Below are positions 1 through 8,657 of a stretch of DNA of 64,000 bases, piece after piece. The position numbers were made by a program, and so were the translations under genes. The notes beneath the pieces were generated by a model. It was not told the origin of the DNA, did not search any database, and was given only the letters and a program-made list of their open reading frames with translations. The number at the start of each line of letters is the position of its first letter. Position 1 is the first letter of the stretch. Origin of the DNA: UBA2334 sp964396895 (GTDB lineage: Bacteria > Pseudomonadota > Gammaproteobacteria > Burkholderiales > Burkholderiaceae_C); assembly GCA_964396895.1 (NCBI GenBank), contig CAYNGJ010000023.1:1-64000 (forward strand), written 5' to 3'.

Positions 1-44
1 AACAACACCACAATATCGTTATAAATCAATGGGTTATGAATATT

Positions 45-118
45 TCAGGGTGGACGACTGAGCAAGCCAAGGGATATCTTGATGCGTTTTTCGTTATACC
101 AGCGGATATAGGCGTGGA
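45..118 (-). mobile_element. 3' remnant of an IS3-family transposase
   Basis: Read on the minus strand, this stretch encodes AYIRWYNEKRIKISLG, the typical C-terminal tail of IS3-family OrfB transposases. It continues for six residues (LLSRPP) to a stop, shorter than the usual tail. Only about 24 codons remain. The upstream side joins directly to the receiver domain of a plus-strand response regulator, so this is the scar of an insertion or deletion, not an active element. No terminal inverted repeat was identified. Confidence 0.7.
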
Positions 119-556
119 CGAGCTGGACCGCCCGATGGGGCTGGACGCCGGCGCCGACGACTATGTGTGCAAACCCTTCAGCCCGCGCGAGGTGATGGCG
201 CGGGTGCGCGCCCAGCTGCGCCGCGCCCAGGGCCGCCTGAGCCCGCAACCCGTGCCCTGGGTGATCGACAACGACCGCCTGCGCGTCGCCTGGCACGGCG
301 AGTGGCTGGCCCTGACGGTGGTGGAGTTCCGCATGCTGCGGCTGATGCTGGGTCAGCCGGGGGCGTGTTCTCACGGGCACAACTGCTGGAGAGCGCGCAC
401 GCCGACGCCCGCGACGTGAGCGACCGCGCCATTGACAGCCACATCAAGAACCTGCGCCGCAAAATGGCCGCCGCGACCCCCGACAGCGCCAGCAGCCCTG
501 GCATCGCCTCGGTGTACGGGGTGGGCTACTGTGTGGACGTGCCCCCAGCAGCTTGA
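112..556 (+). pseudogene. BaeR-like OmpR-family response regulator, truncated and frameshifted
   Basis: What survives is the end of a receiver domain (VDELDRPMGLDAGADDYVCK, then PFSPREV) and a winged-helix output domain ending in VYGVGYCVDV, as in BaeR/OmpR regulators. The phospho-acceptor half of the receiver is missing and replaced by the IS3 remnant. A second lesion is a frameshift at the G run 359-363: the reading frame upstream ends LMLGQPG and the continuation GVFSRAQLLES is in another frame. One extra G would restore the frame, so this lesion could be a sequencing error. The truncation is independent of it. No partner kinase is visible. Probably non-functional. Confidence 0.75.
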
Positions 557-560
557 ACAA

Positions 561-618
561 AACAAGAGCTTAAAACCCAATTTTATCAAGCGCTGTATGC
601 CGTTTTTGCTTGAAATTA
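561..618 (+). repeat. Dispersed AT-rich repeat, copy R1
   Basis: Copy of a ~55-bp repeat family defined by AGC-N18-AAGCGCT followed by a T-rich end. Here AGC is at 567 and AAGCGCT at 588. It lies between the broken regulator and the convergent YccF gene. See the finding on the repeat family. Confidence 0.7.
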
Positions 619-1014
619 GCGCACATCCACCACCGTTTTGCCCACCGGGGCCAGCGTCAGCGCCGCCAGCTTGAGGTGCTGCCAACCAAACGGGATGCCA
701 ATGATGGTGACGAACAGCGCCAGCGCGGTCAGCAGATGCCCGATGGCCAGCCAGACACCGGCCAACACAAACCAGACCACATTGCCCAGCAGGCCCAGGG
801 CGCCCGTGCCAATGTCGTCGGCGCCGGTGACCGAGCGACGGTCCACGGCCTCTTTGCCAAACGGGAAGAAGGTGAACTGCCCGATGACAAAACAGGCCTT
901 GGCCCACGGAATGCCCACGATGGTGAGGGCACACAGCAGGCCTGCCAGCCACCAGCCCAGGCCCATCCACACGCCGCCAAAAATGAACCAGAGGATGTTG
1001 AGAAGGGTGCTCAT
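616..1014 (-). CDS. YccF-family inner membrane protein
   Basis: A 132-residue hydrophobic protein with the YccF domain layout: two similar halves, each with paired membrane segments and a conserved VGIPW or IGIPFGW motif (VGIPWAKAC in the first half, IGIPFGWQHLKL in the second). YccF proteins are small integral membrane proteins of unknown function. The start codon overlaps the stop of the upstream gamma-glutamylcyclotransferase-like gene in an ATGA arrangement, so the two are probably translationally coupled. Confidence 0.85.
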   Translation of the reverse strand: MSTLLNILWFIFGGVWMGLGWWLAGLLCALTIVGIPWAKACFVIGQFTFFPFGKEAVDRRSVTGADDIGTGALGLLGNVVWFVLAGVWLAIGHLLTALALFVTIIGIPFGWQHLKLAALTLAPVGKTVVDVR

Positions 1015-1484
1015 GGGGTGTCCTGAGGGGAAGGGGGAACAGGGGGGTCAGCGGGGGTGTCCAGCCAGTAGCCCTGGGCCAGGGCCAATGTGTATTCGGC
1101 AAACGGCCCTTCGATGCTCAGGCAGTCGGGCAGTTCGGAGGGGCGCTTCAGGTACACATGGGCGAGCAGGCGCACCGTGTCGTCGTGCGTGGCCACCAGC
1201 TCCACCTCAGCGCGCACATAGCCGGTGGGCAAATGGACTTCTTCAAACGCGTCCATTTCCACCAGCTCGTGCGGGTCCACCTCGAACACCTGGCCCACCA
1301 CCGGGTGCCCCTGCCCCGGGCTGTCGAGCAGCCAGGGCGCGCGGTCTTCGGTGGCCAGCCTGACCACATAAAACGGGTAGGGCTGGCGGGTTCGGAAGGT
1401 GCCCGCCAGCCGCCGACCCGCGTTGCGCCAGTGGTTGGGGAAGCCCTCTTTCAGCGTGCCGTAAACAAAGATGTGGGTGGGCAT
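1011..1484 (-). CDS. Gamma-glutamylcyclotransferase-like (AIG2/GGCT fold) protein
   Basis: A 157-residue protein starting MPTHIFVYGTLKEGFPN. The YGTLK motif near the N-terminus marks the GGCT/AIG2-like fold, which in known members cyclises gamma-glutamyl groups to 5-oxoproline. The conserved acidic residue of the family is probably in EMDAFEEVH near residue 80, which also resembles the usual LDxxEG motif. The C-terminus (ADPPVPPSPQDTP) is proline-rich and probably disordered. The start at 1484 is the only ATG that keeps the family N-terminus intact. Substrate is unknown. The stop overlaps the YccF start. Confidence 0.8.
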   Translation of the reverse strand: MPTHIFVYGTLKEGFPNHWRNAGRRLAGTFRTRQPYPFYVVRLATEDRAPWLLDSPGQGHPVVGQVFEVDPHELVEMDAFEEVHLPTGYVRAEVELVATHDDTVRLLAHVYLKRPSELPDCLSIEGPFAEYTLALAQGYWLDTPADPPVPPSPQDTP

Positions 1485-1527
1485 GGGGTATGGTCGGTCA
1501 AGCACTGCAACGCGGTGCGGCGCAAAC

Positions 1528-1923
1528 TCACTTGGGTGGGCGGTGCAGGGCGCAGAGCTTGTTGCCGTCGGGGTCGCGCAGGTAAGCCAGGTAGAGCCGA
1601 CCGGCGCCCTCGCCGCGCCAGCCGGGCGGGTCCTCGCAGGTGCTGCCACCCTGGGCCAGGCCAGCGGCGTGCCAGGCATTGGCCTGCTCGGTGGAAGTCG
1701 TGGCAAAACCGATGGTGCTGCCGTTGCCATGGCAAGCGGGCTCACCGTTGATGGGCGTGGTGATGCCGAAAGTGCCCGTGGGGCTGCGGTAGAAGTAGCG
1801 CTGGACACCGGCTGCGCTGGTGTTGGCCACACCGGGCGCAATGCCCAATGTGCCCAGGGTGGCGTCGTAAAAGCGCTGGGCGGCGGCGAGGTCGCTGACG
1901 CCGACCATGACGTGACTGAACAT
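1528..1923 (-). CDS. VOC-family (glyoxalase/dioxygenase fold) protein
   Basis: A 131-residue protein that begins MFSHVMVGVSDLAAAQRFYD, the usual first strand and helix of a vicinal-oxygen-chelate domain, and ends with LRDPDGNKLCALHRPP, the usual last strand with its DPDGN turn. The two halves (about 1-60 and 65-131) fit the paired beta-alpha-beta-beta-beta modules of the fold. Members include glyoxalase I, fosfomycin resistance proteins and extradiol dioxygenases. The substrate cannot be assigned from sequence. It stands alone between convergently spaced minus-strand neighbours. Confidence 0.85.
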   Translation of the reverse strand: MFSHVMVGVSDLAAAQRFYDATLGTLGIAPGVANTSAAGVQRYFYRSPTGTFGITTPINGEPACHGNGSTIGFATTSTEQANAWHAAGLAQGGSTCEDPPGWRGEGAGRLYLAYLRDPDGNKLCALHRPPK

Positions 1924-2048
1924 GCGTGTCTCCTGAAAGTTAGCCTCCTGGCAATGACCGGGATGGCGGGGGTTGAAATGCGTCCAATAAAGGCTTGCAT
2001 CCCAGGCTTCGGGTCAAAACCGTGGGGGCCAGGGGCTTGTCGGTGGCC

Positions 2049-3242
2049 TCAGTCGGCCAGTGTGGCATAGGCCAAGTGGCGAAACAGGGCGCGAATGGTG
2101 TCGCGCTGGTTGGGTGCCTGTGTCATGAGGATGCCAAAAAAGTCTTGCTCGGGGTCCACAAAAAAGGTGGTGCCTGCAATGCCACCCCAGTGGTAGGTGC
2201 CCACCGAGCCGGGCATGGTGCACACGCCTGCGTGGGTGCGCACGGCAAAACCCAGGCCAAACCCGTGGCCGGGAGGCAGCAGGTCGTCGTGGCTGGGCAG
2301 GGTGCCCAGGTGGTCGGCGGTCATGTGGTCCACGGTGGCCGAGCCCAGCAGGCGCACGCCGTCCAGCTGACCCCGGTTGAGCATGAACTGCAAAAACCGG
2401 GCGTAGTCACCGCTGGTGGACATCAGGCCGCCACCGCCCGACTCCATGGCGGGCACCTGCCGGGGGTCGAGGACGCGCAGGGGTATGCCGCCATCGGGGT
2501 CGTGGGCAAAGGGCTCTGCAATGCGGTGGTGGTCGTGCTCGGGCACCACAAACGCGGTGTCCCCCATGCCCAGGGGTTCAAACAGGGTGGCCCGCAAATG
2601 CTGGCCCAGCGTTTGCCCGCTCACCACCTCGACCAGGCGGCCCAACACATCGGTGGCGCGGCTGTAGGCCCATCGCGTGCCGGGTTGGTGGTGCAGCGGC
2701 ATAGCGGCCAGGGTCTGGCTGAACTCGGCGTTGCTGCGGGTGCGGGCACCAATTTGCGCTTGCGCGTACAGCCGCTGCACGGGGGCGGTGCCCAAAAATT
2801 CGTAGGTGAAGCCTGCGGTGTGGCGCAGCAGGTCTTGCACGGTGGCGGGCTGGGCCACGGGTTGCCGTTGCACGCCATCGGGCGTGTCCACCGCCACCTG
2901 CTGGTTCGCAAACTCGGGCAGGTGTTTGGCCACCGGGTCGCTCAGCAGCAAATGGCCTTGCTCCACCAGCATCAGGGTGGCCACCGAGACCACGGGCTTG
3001 GTCATGGAGTAGATGCGAAACACCGCTTCGGTGCCCATGGGCGCGCCACGGCCAGGGTCAAGCTGGCCCACGGCCTGGTGCAGGGCCACACGGCCATGGC
3101 GGGCCAGCAGCACCACCGCACCGGGGATGTAGCCCCTGTCCACCTCGCGCTGCAACACCTGCACCACGCGCCGGGTGCGCTCGGGACACAGGCCCAGGTC
3201 AGCGGGGGCGGCGGTGGGCAAGGGAAGGGGGGTGCAGGGCAT
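2049..3242 (-). CDS. Serine hydrolase of the beta-lactamase / class C esterase family
   Basis: A 397-residue protein without an obvious signal peptide. The catalytic SxxK motif is SMTK (Ser79-Lys82). The second motif is Tyr193 in WAYSRATDVLGRLVE, where the usual YSN reads YSR. The third-strand motif is near HWGGIAGT. This resembles family VIII esterases and EstB-like carboxylesterases rather than true penicillinases. The start at 3242 (MPCTPLPLP) was chosen over an upstream in-frame ATG at 3293 because the extra 17 residues do not look like protein. Substrate is unknown; probably cytoplasmic ester hydrolysis. Confidence 0.8.
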   Translation of the reverse strand: MPCTPLPLPTAAPADLGLCPERTRRVVQVLQREVDRGYIPGAVVLLARHGRVALHQAVGQLDPGRGAPMGTEAVFRIYSMTKPVVSVATLMLVEQGHLLLSDPVAKHLPEFANQQVAVDTPDGVQRQPVAQPATVQDLLRHTAGFTYEFLGTAPVQRLYAQAQIGARTRSNAEFSQTLAAMPLHHQPGTRWAYSRATDVLGRLVEVVSGQTLGQHLRATLFEPLGMGDTAFVVPEHDHHRIAEPFAHDPDGGIPLRVLDPRQVPAMESGGGGLMSTSGDYARFLQFMLNRGQLDGVRLLGSATVDHMTADHLGTLPSHDDLLPPGHGFGLGFAVRTHAGVCTMPGSVGTYHWGGIAGTTFFVDPEQDFFGILMTQAPNQRDTIRALFRHLAYATLAD

Positions 3243-3309
3243 GGGCTTTCCTGTGGACGCGGGGCTGACAGCAGCCCATCTTACAAAGCCCAAGATACCC
3301 CGAGTGTGC

Positions 3310-4638
3310 TCAGTCCTTGGTCACGATGTAGACACTCAGGTTCAGCCCTTCTGACTGCTGGTAGTCCTGCATTTTTTCGATGAGTTTGGGCCCCAGCTCG
3401 TGGTCCGCACCCAGCAGCAGCGCGCCTTCGCGGCTGACAAAGTCGCGCGTGAGGATCATGCCGGGCTGGAGATCGGCCACCAGCACCTGGCGCTCTTTGG
3501 ACGGGGGTTTGGGTGGCGTGGCGGTGAGGGCGAACAGGGCATCCAACACCATGGGGTCGTAGCGTTTGCCACGGTCTTTTTCCATGATCTGGCGCGCTTC
3601 ATTGGGCGTGAACTTCTGGGCAGAGAAGGTGCCAATCTGCAGGCTGTCGTAGTCGTTGGCCACCGCCAGGATGCGGGCACCGGCGGGAATGTCGTTGCCC
3701 TTGAGGCCGTCGGGAAAACCCAGGCCGTCGTAGCGCTCGTGGTGCAGGCGCATGAACTTGGTGGCCGGGGCCAACTCCTCCAAGGACATCAGCGCGTGCT
3801 CGCCAGTCAAGGGGTGTTTGCGGTAGACCACCAACTCGTCGGGGGTCATGGTGCGCATGGGTTTGGCCAGCAGCTTGTCGGGGAAGCCGATCTTGCCGAT
3901 GTCGTGCAGCATGCCGGCAAAAAATACGTTTTGGGTGGTCTTGGCATCCAACCCCAACTTGGTGGACAGGTTGCGCGCCAGCGTGGCCACCCGCCGCGAG
4001 TGTCCGGCCAACATGGGGTGACGCAACTCGATGAAGCTGGTGAAAATTTTCAGCGCGTTGATGAAATTGACCTTGAGCTTCTCATTGGCCTGATGAAGCT
4101 CGGCCGTGCGCGCCAGCACCTTGGCCTCCAGGGTTTCGTTGAGCAAGCGCAATGCCTCGTTTTGCTGTTGGGTCAGGGCTTCCAGCCGCTTTTTTTCCCG
4201 CTCCAGGGCCTTTCGCTCCAGTGCTTGGCGCACGGTGAGCAGCATGTCGCCATCGGTCCAGGGTTTGGTGACGTAGCGGTAGATTTCGCCCTGGTTGATG
4301 GCGTCGATGGTGGAGGCCATGTCGGCATAGCCCGTCAGCAAAATGCGCACCGCGTCGGGCCAACCGTTTTTGACGGTCTTCAGAAACTGCGCACCGTCCA
4401 TGTGGGGCATGCGCATGTCGGAGATGACCAGGTCCACGCTTTCCTTGGCCAGTGTCTCCAGCCCCTGCGCGCCGCCCTCTGCCACCAGCACCCGGTAGCC
4501 TGCCGGCCGAAACAGGCGGCGCAGGGCGGACAAGATGTTGGGCTCGTCGTCCACACACAGCACCGTCCACTGGGGTTCTGTGGGAACAGCTTGTGCCGTG
4601 GGTGGTACCGCCGGGTCGGCGGTTTGTGGCTCAGGCAT
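3310..4638 (-). CDS. Response regulator with HD-GYP c-di-GMP phosphodiesterase domain
   Basis: 442 residues. A receiver domain occupies about residues 25-140 (VLCVDDEPN acidic pocket, phospho-acceptor in DLVISDMRMP, KPW after the last strand). A coiled coil (about 145-185) links it to an HD-GYP domain with LHDIGKIG (HD) and HHERYDGLGFPDGL, the GYP motif written as GFP. Such RpfG-like proteins hydrolyse cyclic di-GMP when phosphorylated. A C-terminal extension follows. The start overlaps the stop of the upstream histidine kinase by 8 bases, so this is the last gene of a coupled five-gene operon and the likely output of that kinase. Confidence 0.9.
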   Translation of the reverse strand: MPEPQTADPAVPPTAQAVPTEPQWTVLCVDDEPNILSALRRLFRPAGYRVLVAEGGAQGLETLAKESVDLVISDMRMPHMDGAQFLKTVKNGWPDAVRILLTGYADMASTIDAINQGEIYRYVTKPWTDGDMLLTVRQALERKALEREKKRLEALTQQQNEALRLLNETLEAKVLARTAELHQANEKLKVNFINALKIFTSFIELRHPMLAGHSRRVATLARNLSTKLGLDAKTTQNVFFAGMLHDIGKIGFPDKLLAKPMRTMTPDELVVYRKHPLTGEHALMSLEELAPATKFMRLHHERYDGLGFPDGLKGNDIPAGARILAVANDYDSLQIGTFSAQKFTPNEARQIMEKDRGKRYDPMVLDALFALTATPPKPPSKERQVLVADLQPGMILTRDFVSREGALLLGADHELGPKLIEKMQDYQQSEGLNLSVYIVTKD

Positions 4639-6709
4639 CTGCGGCGTCCTCCTGGGCAGGTTCTGCGGATTGGTGAATGGGCAGTTCTATGCGAAACGTG
4701 GTGCCCTGGCCCACCACGCTGTGCACGGTGATGTTGCCGTGGTGCTTTTGAATGATGCCGTAGGACAGTGACAGGCCCAGCCCAGTGCCCTGGCCCACGG
4801 GTTTGGTGGTGAAAAAGGGGTCAAAAATGCGGTTGAGGTGGTCGGGTGAAATGCCGCTGCCGTTGTCGGAAAAGGTCAACCAAACCCGGTCGCCCTCGGC
4901 GCCCGTGGTGATGGTGATGGTGCCCCGCTGCTCACCCATGGCATGGGCGGCGTTGACCATGAGGTTCATGAACACCTGATTGAGCTGCGACGGCAAGCAC
5001 TCCACCAGGGGCAAGTCCCCGTAGACCTTGACCACGTCGGCCTTGTACTTGATTTCGTTGTTGACGATGTTGAGGGTGGAGTTAAGTCCATCGTGCAGGT
5101 TGGCCGTTTGAAAATCCTGGCTGCTGTCCACCCTGGAAAAATCCTTGAGGTCTTGCACAATTTTTTTGACGCGGGTGATGCCTTCTTGCGACTCGCTGAT
5201 GAGGGCCGGCATGTCTTCGCGCAAAAAAGCCACGTCAATTTTTTGCCGCAGGGCCTCGATGTCTGCGTTGGTTGGCAATCGCTCGTAAGCGGTGAGCAGG
5301 CCCAGCAGGTCATTCATGTAGGTCTGCAAGGACCCGATGTTGGAATGCACGTAACCGATGGGGTTGTTGATTTCGTGCGCCACCCCCGCCGCCAACTGGC
5401 CAATGGAGGCCAATTTTTCGGACTGTGCCAACTGGGCGGTGGCGGTGTTGAGTTGGCTGGTGCGCTCGCTGACCAGCCGCTCCAGGTTGTCGTTGGCGGC
5501 TTTCAACTGGATTTCGGCCTGCTTGCGCTCGGTCACGTCCACCAGGGTTTCCACCGCGCCGATGACCTGTCCCTTGAGGTTTCGCACCGGGGCCGCCGTG
5601 AATTCCAACCAGCGGCCGTTGCGACCCATGTGGCTGAACAGGCCTGTGCCTTCGTAGGCGTCGGGCACGATGGACGAGCGCTTGTAGGCGTTGACGTAGT
5701 ACTTGGCCACCTCGGCATCTTCGGCACCCGACACCATCAGATCCGCCAGGATGGGGCGCGCCTCGGGGTAAAAGGCCATCCACTGGTTCTGGGTGCCCAC
5801 CATGTCCTGCGACTTGAAGCCCGTGACCAGTTCGCAGGCCCGGTTCCAATGGGTGATGGTGTGCTTGCCATCGATCACGATGGTGGGCACCGGGTTGCCG
5901 TCGATGATCTGCGCCAGGATGCGGCGCATGTGGGCCTGGGCGGCCAGGTTCTGGCGCTGGGCGGTCTGGTCCACGTAGGTGTCCAGCACGGTCAGCTGGC
6001 CGTCCACCGGCAGCAGACCCACGGTCTGCTCCACCATGCGGAGTTTGCCACTGGCCGTCAGCAGGGTGTTTTCGAACCGGGTGTGGGTGGTATCCCCTCG
6101 CAACCTGGCCTCTATGTGTTGCGCCAATTGCTCGCGGTGGTCGGGGTGGGTGAGCGCTTCGTAGGGCAATTTTTTGATGGCAGACAGGGTGTGGCCCGTG
6201 AGGCTGAGCGCGGCCTGGTTGGCGTACACCACACGGCCCTCCCGGTGCAGGATGACGGGTGTGCCCAAGCCTTCCAGCATGCCAAAAAAACTGTCCTGCG
6301 GGTTGGACACCAACACCGGAAAGTCCAGCCGCCTGGCCGACGAGGTGCCCAGAATCAGCACGTGCTCCAGCACGCCCTCGGGCGACTTCAGGGGTACCAC
6401 CGTGGTCTGCACCAGCATGGTATTGCCATCGGCTTTTTTCAGCAGCATTTTGCCCAGCCAACAGCGGCTGTTGGCCACGTAACCCAGCACATCTGCGGCG
6501 CTGGAGCCATCACCGCTTTCGGACGCAATGGCCTGCAGCGGTTGGCCCGCCAAGCCGCCGACCGTGTGGCCCAGGGCCCTGGCCATGTGGTCGTTGACCA
6601 GGGCCAGCTGGCCACTGGGGTGCACCACGGCCACCATGAACCCTTCCATCAAGGCAGCGGACAGGCCACTCATCAGTGAATCGTCGGAGGTGAGAGAAGG
6701 CATGGGCAC
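4631..6709 (-). CDS. PAS-domain sensor histidine kinase
   Basis: 692 residues, no clear membrane segment, so probably a soluble sensor. About three PAS-like domains (roughly 10-120, 145-250 and 270-395; the last ends DVTERKQAE) precede a coiled coil. A HisKA region follows with the phospho-histidine in GVAHEINNPIGY, then HATPase_c with N box NQVFMNLMVNAAHAMG, G1 FSDNGSGIS, F box FDPFFTTKP and G2 GTGLGLSLSYGI. It is flanked by an HDOD gene 15 bases upstream and by the HD-GYP response regulator, which overlaps its stop. The cognate partners are therefore probably the two response regulators of this operon. Confidence 0.9.
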   Translation of the reverse strand: MPMPSLTSDDSLMSGLSAALMEGFMVAVVHPSGQLALVNDHMARALGHTVGGLAGQPLQAIASESGDGSSAADVLGYVANSRCWLGKMLLKKADGNTMLVQTTVVPLKSPEGVLEHVLILGTSSARRLDFPVLVSNPQDSFFGMLEGLGTPVILHREGRVVYANQAALSLTGHTLSAIKKLPYEALTHPDHREQLAQHIEARLRGDTTHTRFENTLLTASGKLRMVEQTVGLLPVDGQLTVLDTYVDQTAQRQNLAAQAHMRRILAQIIDGNPVPTIVIDGKHTITHWNRACELVTGFKSQDMVGTQNQWMAFYPEARPILADLMVSGAEDAEVAKYYVNAYKRSSIVPDAYEGTGLFSHMGRNGRWLEFTAAPVRNLKGQVIGAVETLVDVTERKQAEIQLKAANDNLERLVSERTSQLNTATAQLAQSEKLASIGQLAAGVAHEINNPIGYVHSNIGSLQTYMNDLLGLLTAYERLPTNADIEALRQKIDVAFLREDMPALISESQEGITRVKKIVQDLKDFSRVDSSQDFQTANLHDGLNSTLNIVNNEIKYKADVVKVYGDLPLVECLPSQLNQVFMNLMVNAAHAMGEQRGTITITTGAEGDRVWLTFSDNGSGISPDHLNRIFDPFFTTKPVGQGTGLGLSLSYGIIQKHHGNITVHSVVGQGTTFRIELPIHQSAEPAQEDAADA

Positions 6710-6724
6710 TTTCCGTCGGAAGCG

Positions 6725-7594
6725 TCAGGGTAACAGCTGTCGGCACACCAGTTGGTAGGTGGCTTCTATGTCGGAGAGCAAGGCGTCGCTGTCGGTCCAG
6801 TCCAGGTTGAGGCGTCGCCAAGCATCGGGATGGATGTTGGGCACCTGGTCGTCAGGGTCCTCCAGCAAGTCAAGGGCATGGGCCACGGCGTTGGCCACTT
6901 GCACCAGGCACACCAGATCGTCAGCCTCGAGGTGGCCACAGTCGTGGTGCAGGGCCATGGTGCGGCTGAGCGTCGGGGGCAACCTCCACTGCGCCGCGAG
7001 CATGCTGCCCACCTGGCAATGGTCAAATCCCCACACACGACGCTCTGCCAGCAGCAGGGGGGCCACCTCTTCCTCAGTGTGGCGAAGGTCCGGGTCGTCC
7101 TGACCTTGCACACCCAGCCGGTAACGCTGCGGGTCCAGCATGGCCATGACCAGACGACCAATGTCGTGCAGCAGCCCCGCCGTGAAGGCGGTGTCGGCAC
7201 TCAACCGCGCGCGCGGGGCAAGTTTTCGGGCACACACCGCCACCGCCACTGCGTGCTTCCAGTGCTGCGTCAGGGTGTGCTGCAACTGAGGATCCTGGCT
7301 GCGGAACTGCTCCATGACCACCGCTGCCAGCACCATGGACTGCAAACTCCGCAGCCCCACCAGGGTCACAGCGTGGCCCACCGAATCCACCTGTTGGGGC
7401 AATCCGTAAAAGGACGAGTTGGCCACCCGCAAAGTACGTGCGGAAATGAGCACATCACTCTCCACCAAACGGATCAGTTCACCCATGTCGGGGTCGTCCG
7501 CGGTGACGGCCATCAGCAAATGGCTGCGGTTGGGTGACAGGATGGCCAGCTTGTTCAGTCGGGTGGCCAGTTCGTCCAAGCTCATGGGCGTCAT
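6725..7594 (-). CDS. HDOD-domain signalling protein
   Basis: 289 residues dominated by an HDOD domain. The region LRVANSSFYGLPQQVDSVGHAV is typical of the first helices (listed here as LRVANSSFYG and QQVDSVGHAV). The degenerate HD pocket is GLLHDIGRLVMA. HDOD proteins are usually non-enzymatic or cryptic relatives of HD phosphohydrolases found with c-di-GMP and two-component systems. The start ATG overlaps the stop of the upstream 65-residue gene in an ATGA arrangement. A start three codons later (MSLDELA) is possible. Function within the operon is probably regulatory. Confidence 0.85.
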   Translation of the reverse strand: MTPMSLDELATRLNKLAILSPNRSHLLMAVTADDPDMGELIRLVESDVLISARTLRVANSSFYGLPQQVDSVGHAVTLVGLRSLQSMVLAAVVMEQFRSQDPQLQHTLTQHWKHAVAVAVCARKLAPRARLSADTAFTAGLLHDIGRLVMAMLDPQRYRLGVQGQDDPDLRHTEEEVAPLLLAERRVWGFDHCQVGSMLAAQWRLPPTLSRTMALHHDCGHLEADDLVCLVQVANAVAHALDLLEDPDDQVPNIHPDAWRRLNLDWTDSDALLSDIEATYQLVCRQLLP

Positions 7595-7788
7595 ACTGCG
7601 TCCCCTTCCCGGTAACGCTGCACCATGTCCCTCAGTGCCTTCATCGCGGGAGAAGGTTGGGCGTGTCGGAACAGCCAGTCCAGCCGCTGACGGACTGCAG
7701 CCAGATCAGTCGCTCTGCGGGCGGCGGCCGTGGCTTCGTGCACGTCAGCGTCGAGAGGCGTGGCGTTGGGTTGTGTGGGTGGGTTCAT
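7591..7788 (-). CDS. Small uncharacterised protein inside a signalling operon
   Basis: 65 residues starting MNPPTQPNATPLDADV, rich in Ala, Arg and Asp, with a likely single amphipathic helix region (DLAAVRQRLDWLFRHAQ). No family is recognised. Reality as a gene is supported by position: its ATG overlaps the stop of the upstream response regulator (ATGA) and its stop overlaps the ATG of the HDOD gene (ATGA). It may be an adaptor or regulator of its neighbours, but this is a guess from context. An in-frame ATG at 7863 would lie inside the upstream gene and was rejected. Confidence 0.65.
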   Translation of the reverse strand: MNPPTQPNATPLDADVHEATAAARRATDLAAVRQRLDWLFRHAQPSPAMKALRDMVQRYREGDAV

Positions 7789-8603
7789 GGTTGTGGACTC
7801 CCTGAAGGCAAAAACGTGAGCAACCACCCCCTGGCACGCGACTTGGCACCCATGCGGGCGCAATGCACCGTCCAGGACACACCATCCACGCTCAACACGC
7901 GGGACGCGCCGGCCTCAAAAGCCGTCAGACCCGGATCCAGGATGGCGAGGGCCGGAATTTCTTGCAGCAGCACGCCGGGAACAGCGTCGGGGACCACGCG
8001 CTGGGACGCGGTGTTGACCAGCACCACCAGGCCTTCGTCGTCCACACCTAGCATGGGAATGGGCAAGGCATCCATCACCTCATGGGACACGCCCATCAGC
8101 ACCTTGTCTTGCTCCAAGCGGCGCTGCTGGTCGTGGGACAGCCCCCTGAGCTGTTCGTGGGCGGTCAACAGCCCACGGTGGGCCTGGGCCAGTTCCGCCT
8201 GCAGCCTGAGGTTGTCATCTTCCAGCCCTTTCTGGCGGAAGGCTTCGGCAATGTTGGCCCGCAACAGCTCGTCGTCCCAAGGTTTGGTCATGAACTTGTA
8301 GACCGAGCCTTCATTGATGGCATCGGTCACCGACTGCAGCTCGGTGTAGCCCGACAACACCATGCGCACCGACTGCGGCGACACCTGTTTGGCCTGGCGC
8401 AAAAACTCTACGCCGCTCATGCCCGGCATGCGCTGGTCGGACACGATCACATCCACCCGCGTGGTGGCCAGGATGTCCAGCCCCTCCTGACCGCTGGCGG
8501 CGGTCAGGAGGTGGTAGCCATCCCGTCGCAGCAGGCGCTTGAGGGCAGTGAGGATGAATGCTTCATCGTCCACCAGCAACAAAGTGGGAATGGGAGTGTC
8601 CAT
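7785..8603 (-). CDS. Response regulator with C-terminal PAS-like region
   Basis: 272 residues. Receiver domain at about 5-125: LLLVDDEAFI acidic pocket, phospho-acceptor Asp in DVIVSDQRMPGMSG, and MTKPWDDE with the conserved Lys-Pro. After a helical linker (about 130-170) the C-terminal half (DALPIPMLGVDDEGLVVLVN) resembles a divergent PAS fold; no DNA-binding or GGDEF/EAL domain is present. It is the first gene of the minus-strand signalling operon and its stop overlaps the start of the 65-residue gene. The receiver resembles that of the HD-GYP protein at the operon's other end. Confidence 0.85.
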   Translation of the reverse strand: MDTPIPTLLLVDDEAFILTALKRLLRRDGYHLLTAASGQEGLDILATTRVDVIVSDQRMPGMSGVEFLRQAKQVSPQSVRMVLSGYTELQSVTDAINEGSVYKFMTKPWDDELLRANIAEAFRQKGLEDDNLRLQAELAQAHRGLLTAHEQLRGLSHDQQRRLEQDKVLMGVSHEVMDALPIPMLGVDDEGLVVLVNTASQRVVPDAVPGVLLQEIPALAILDPGLTAFEAGASRVLSVDGVSWTVHCARMGAKSRARGWLLTFLPSGSPQP

Positions 8604-8657
8604 GCCAGTGCATGGTACGCCTCAGCTGCGGGGATTCAATACACCCAAAGTAGGGGT

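Noticed and set aside
4943..6679. 578-codon plus-strand frame across the PAS kinase
   Set aside because: Opposite-strand shadow of a kinase whose HisKA and HATPase motifs are intact.
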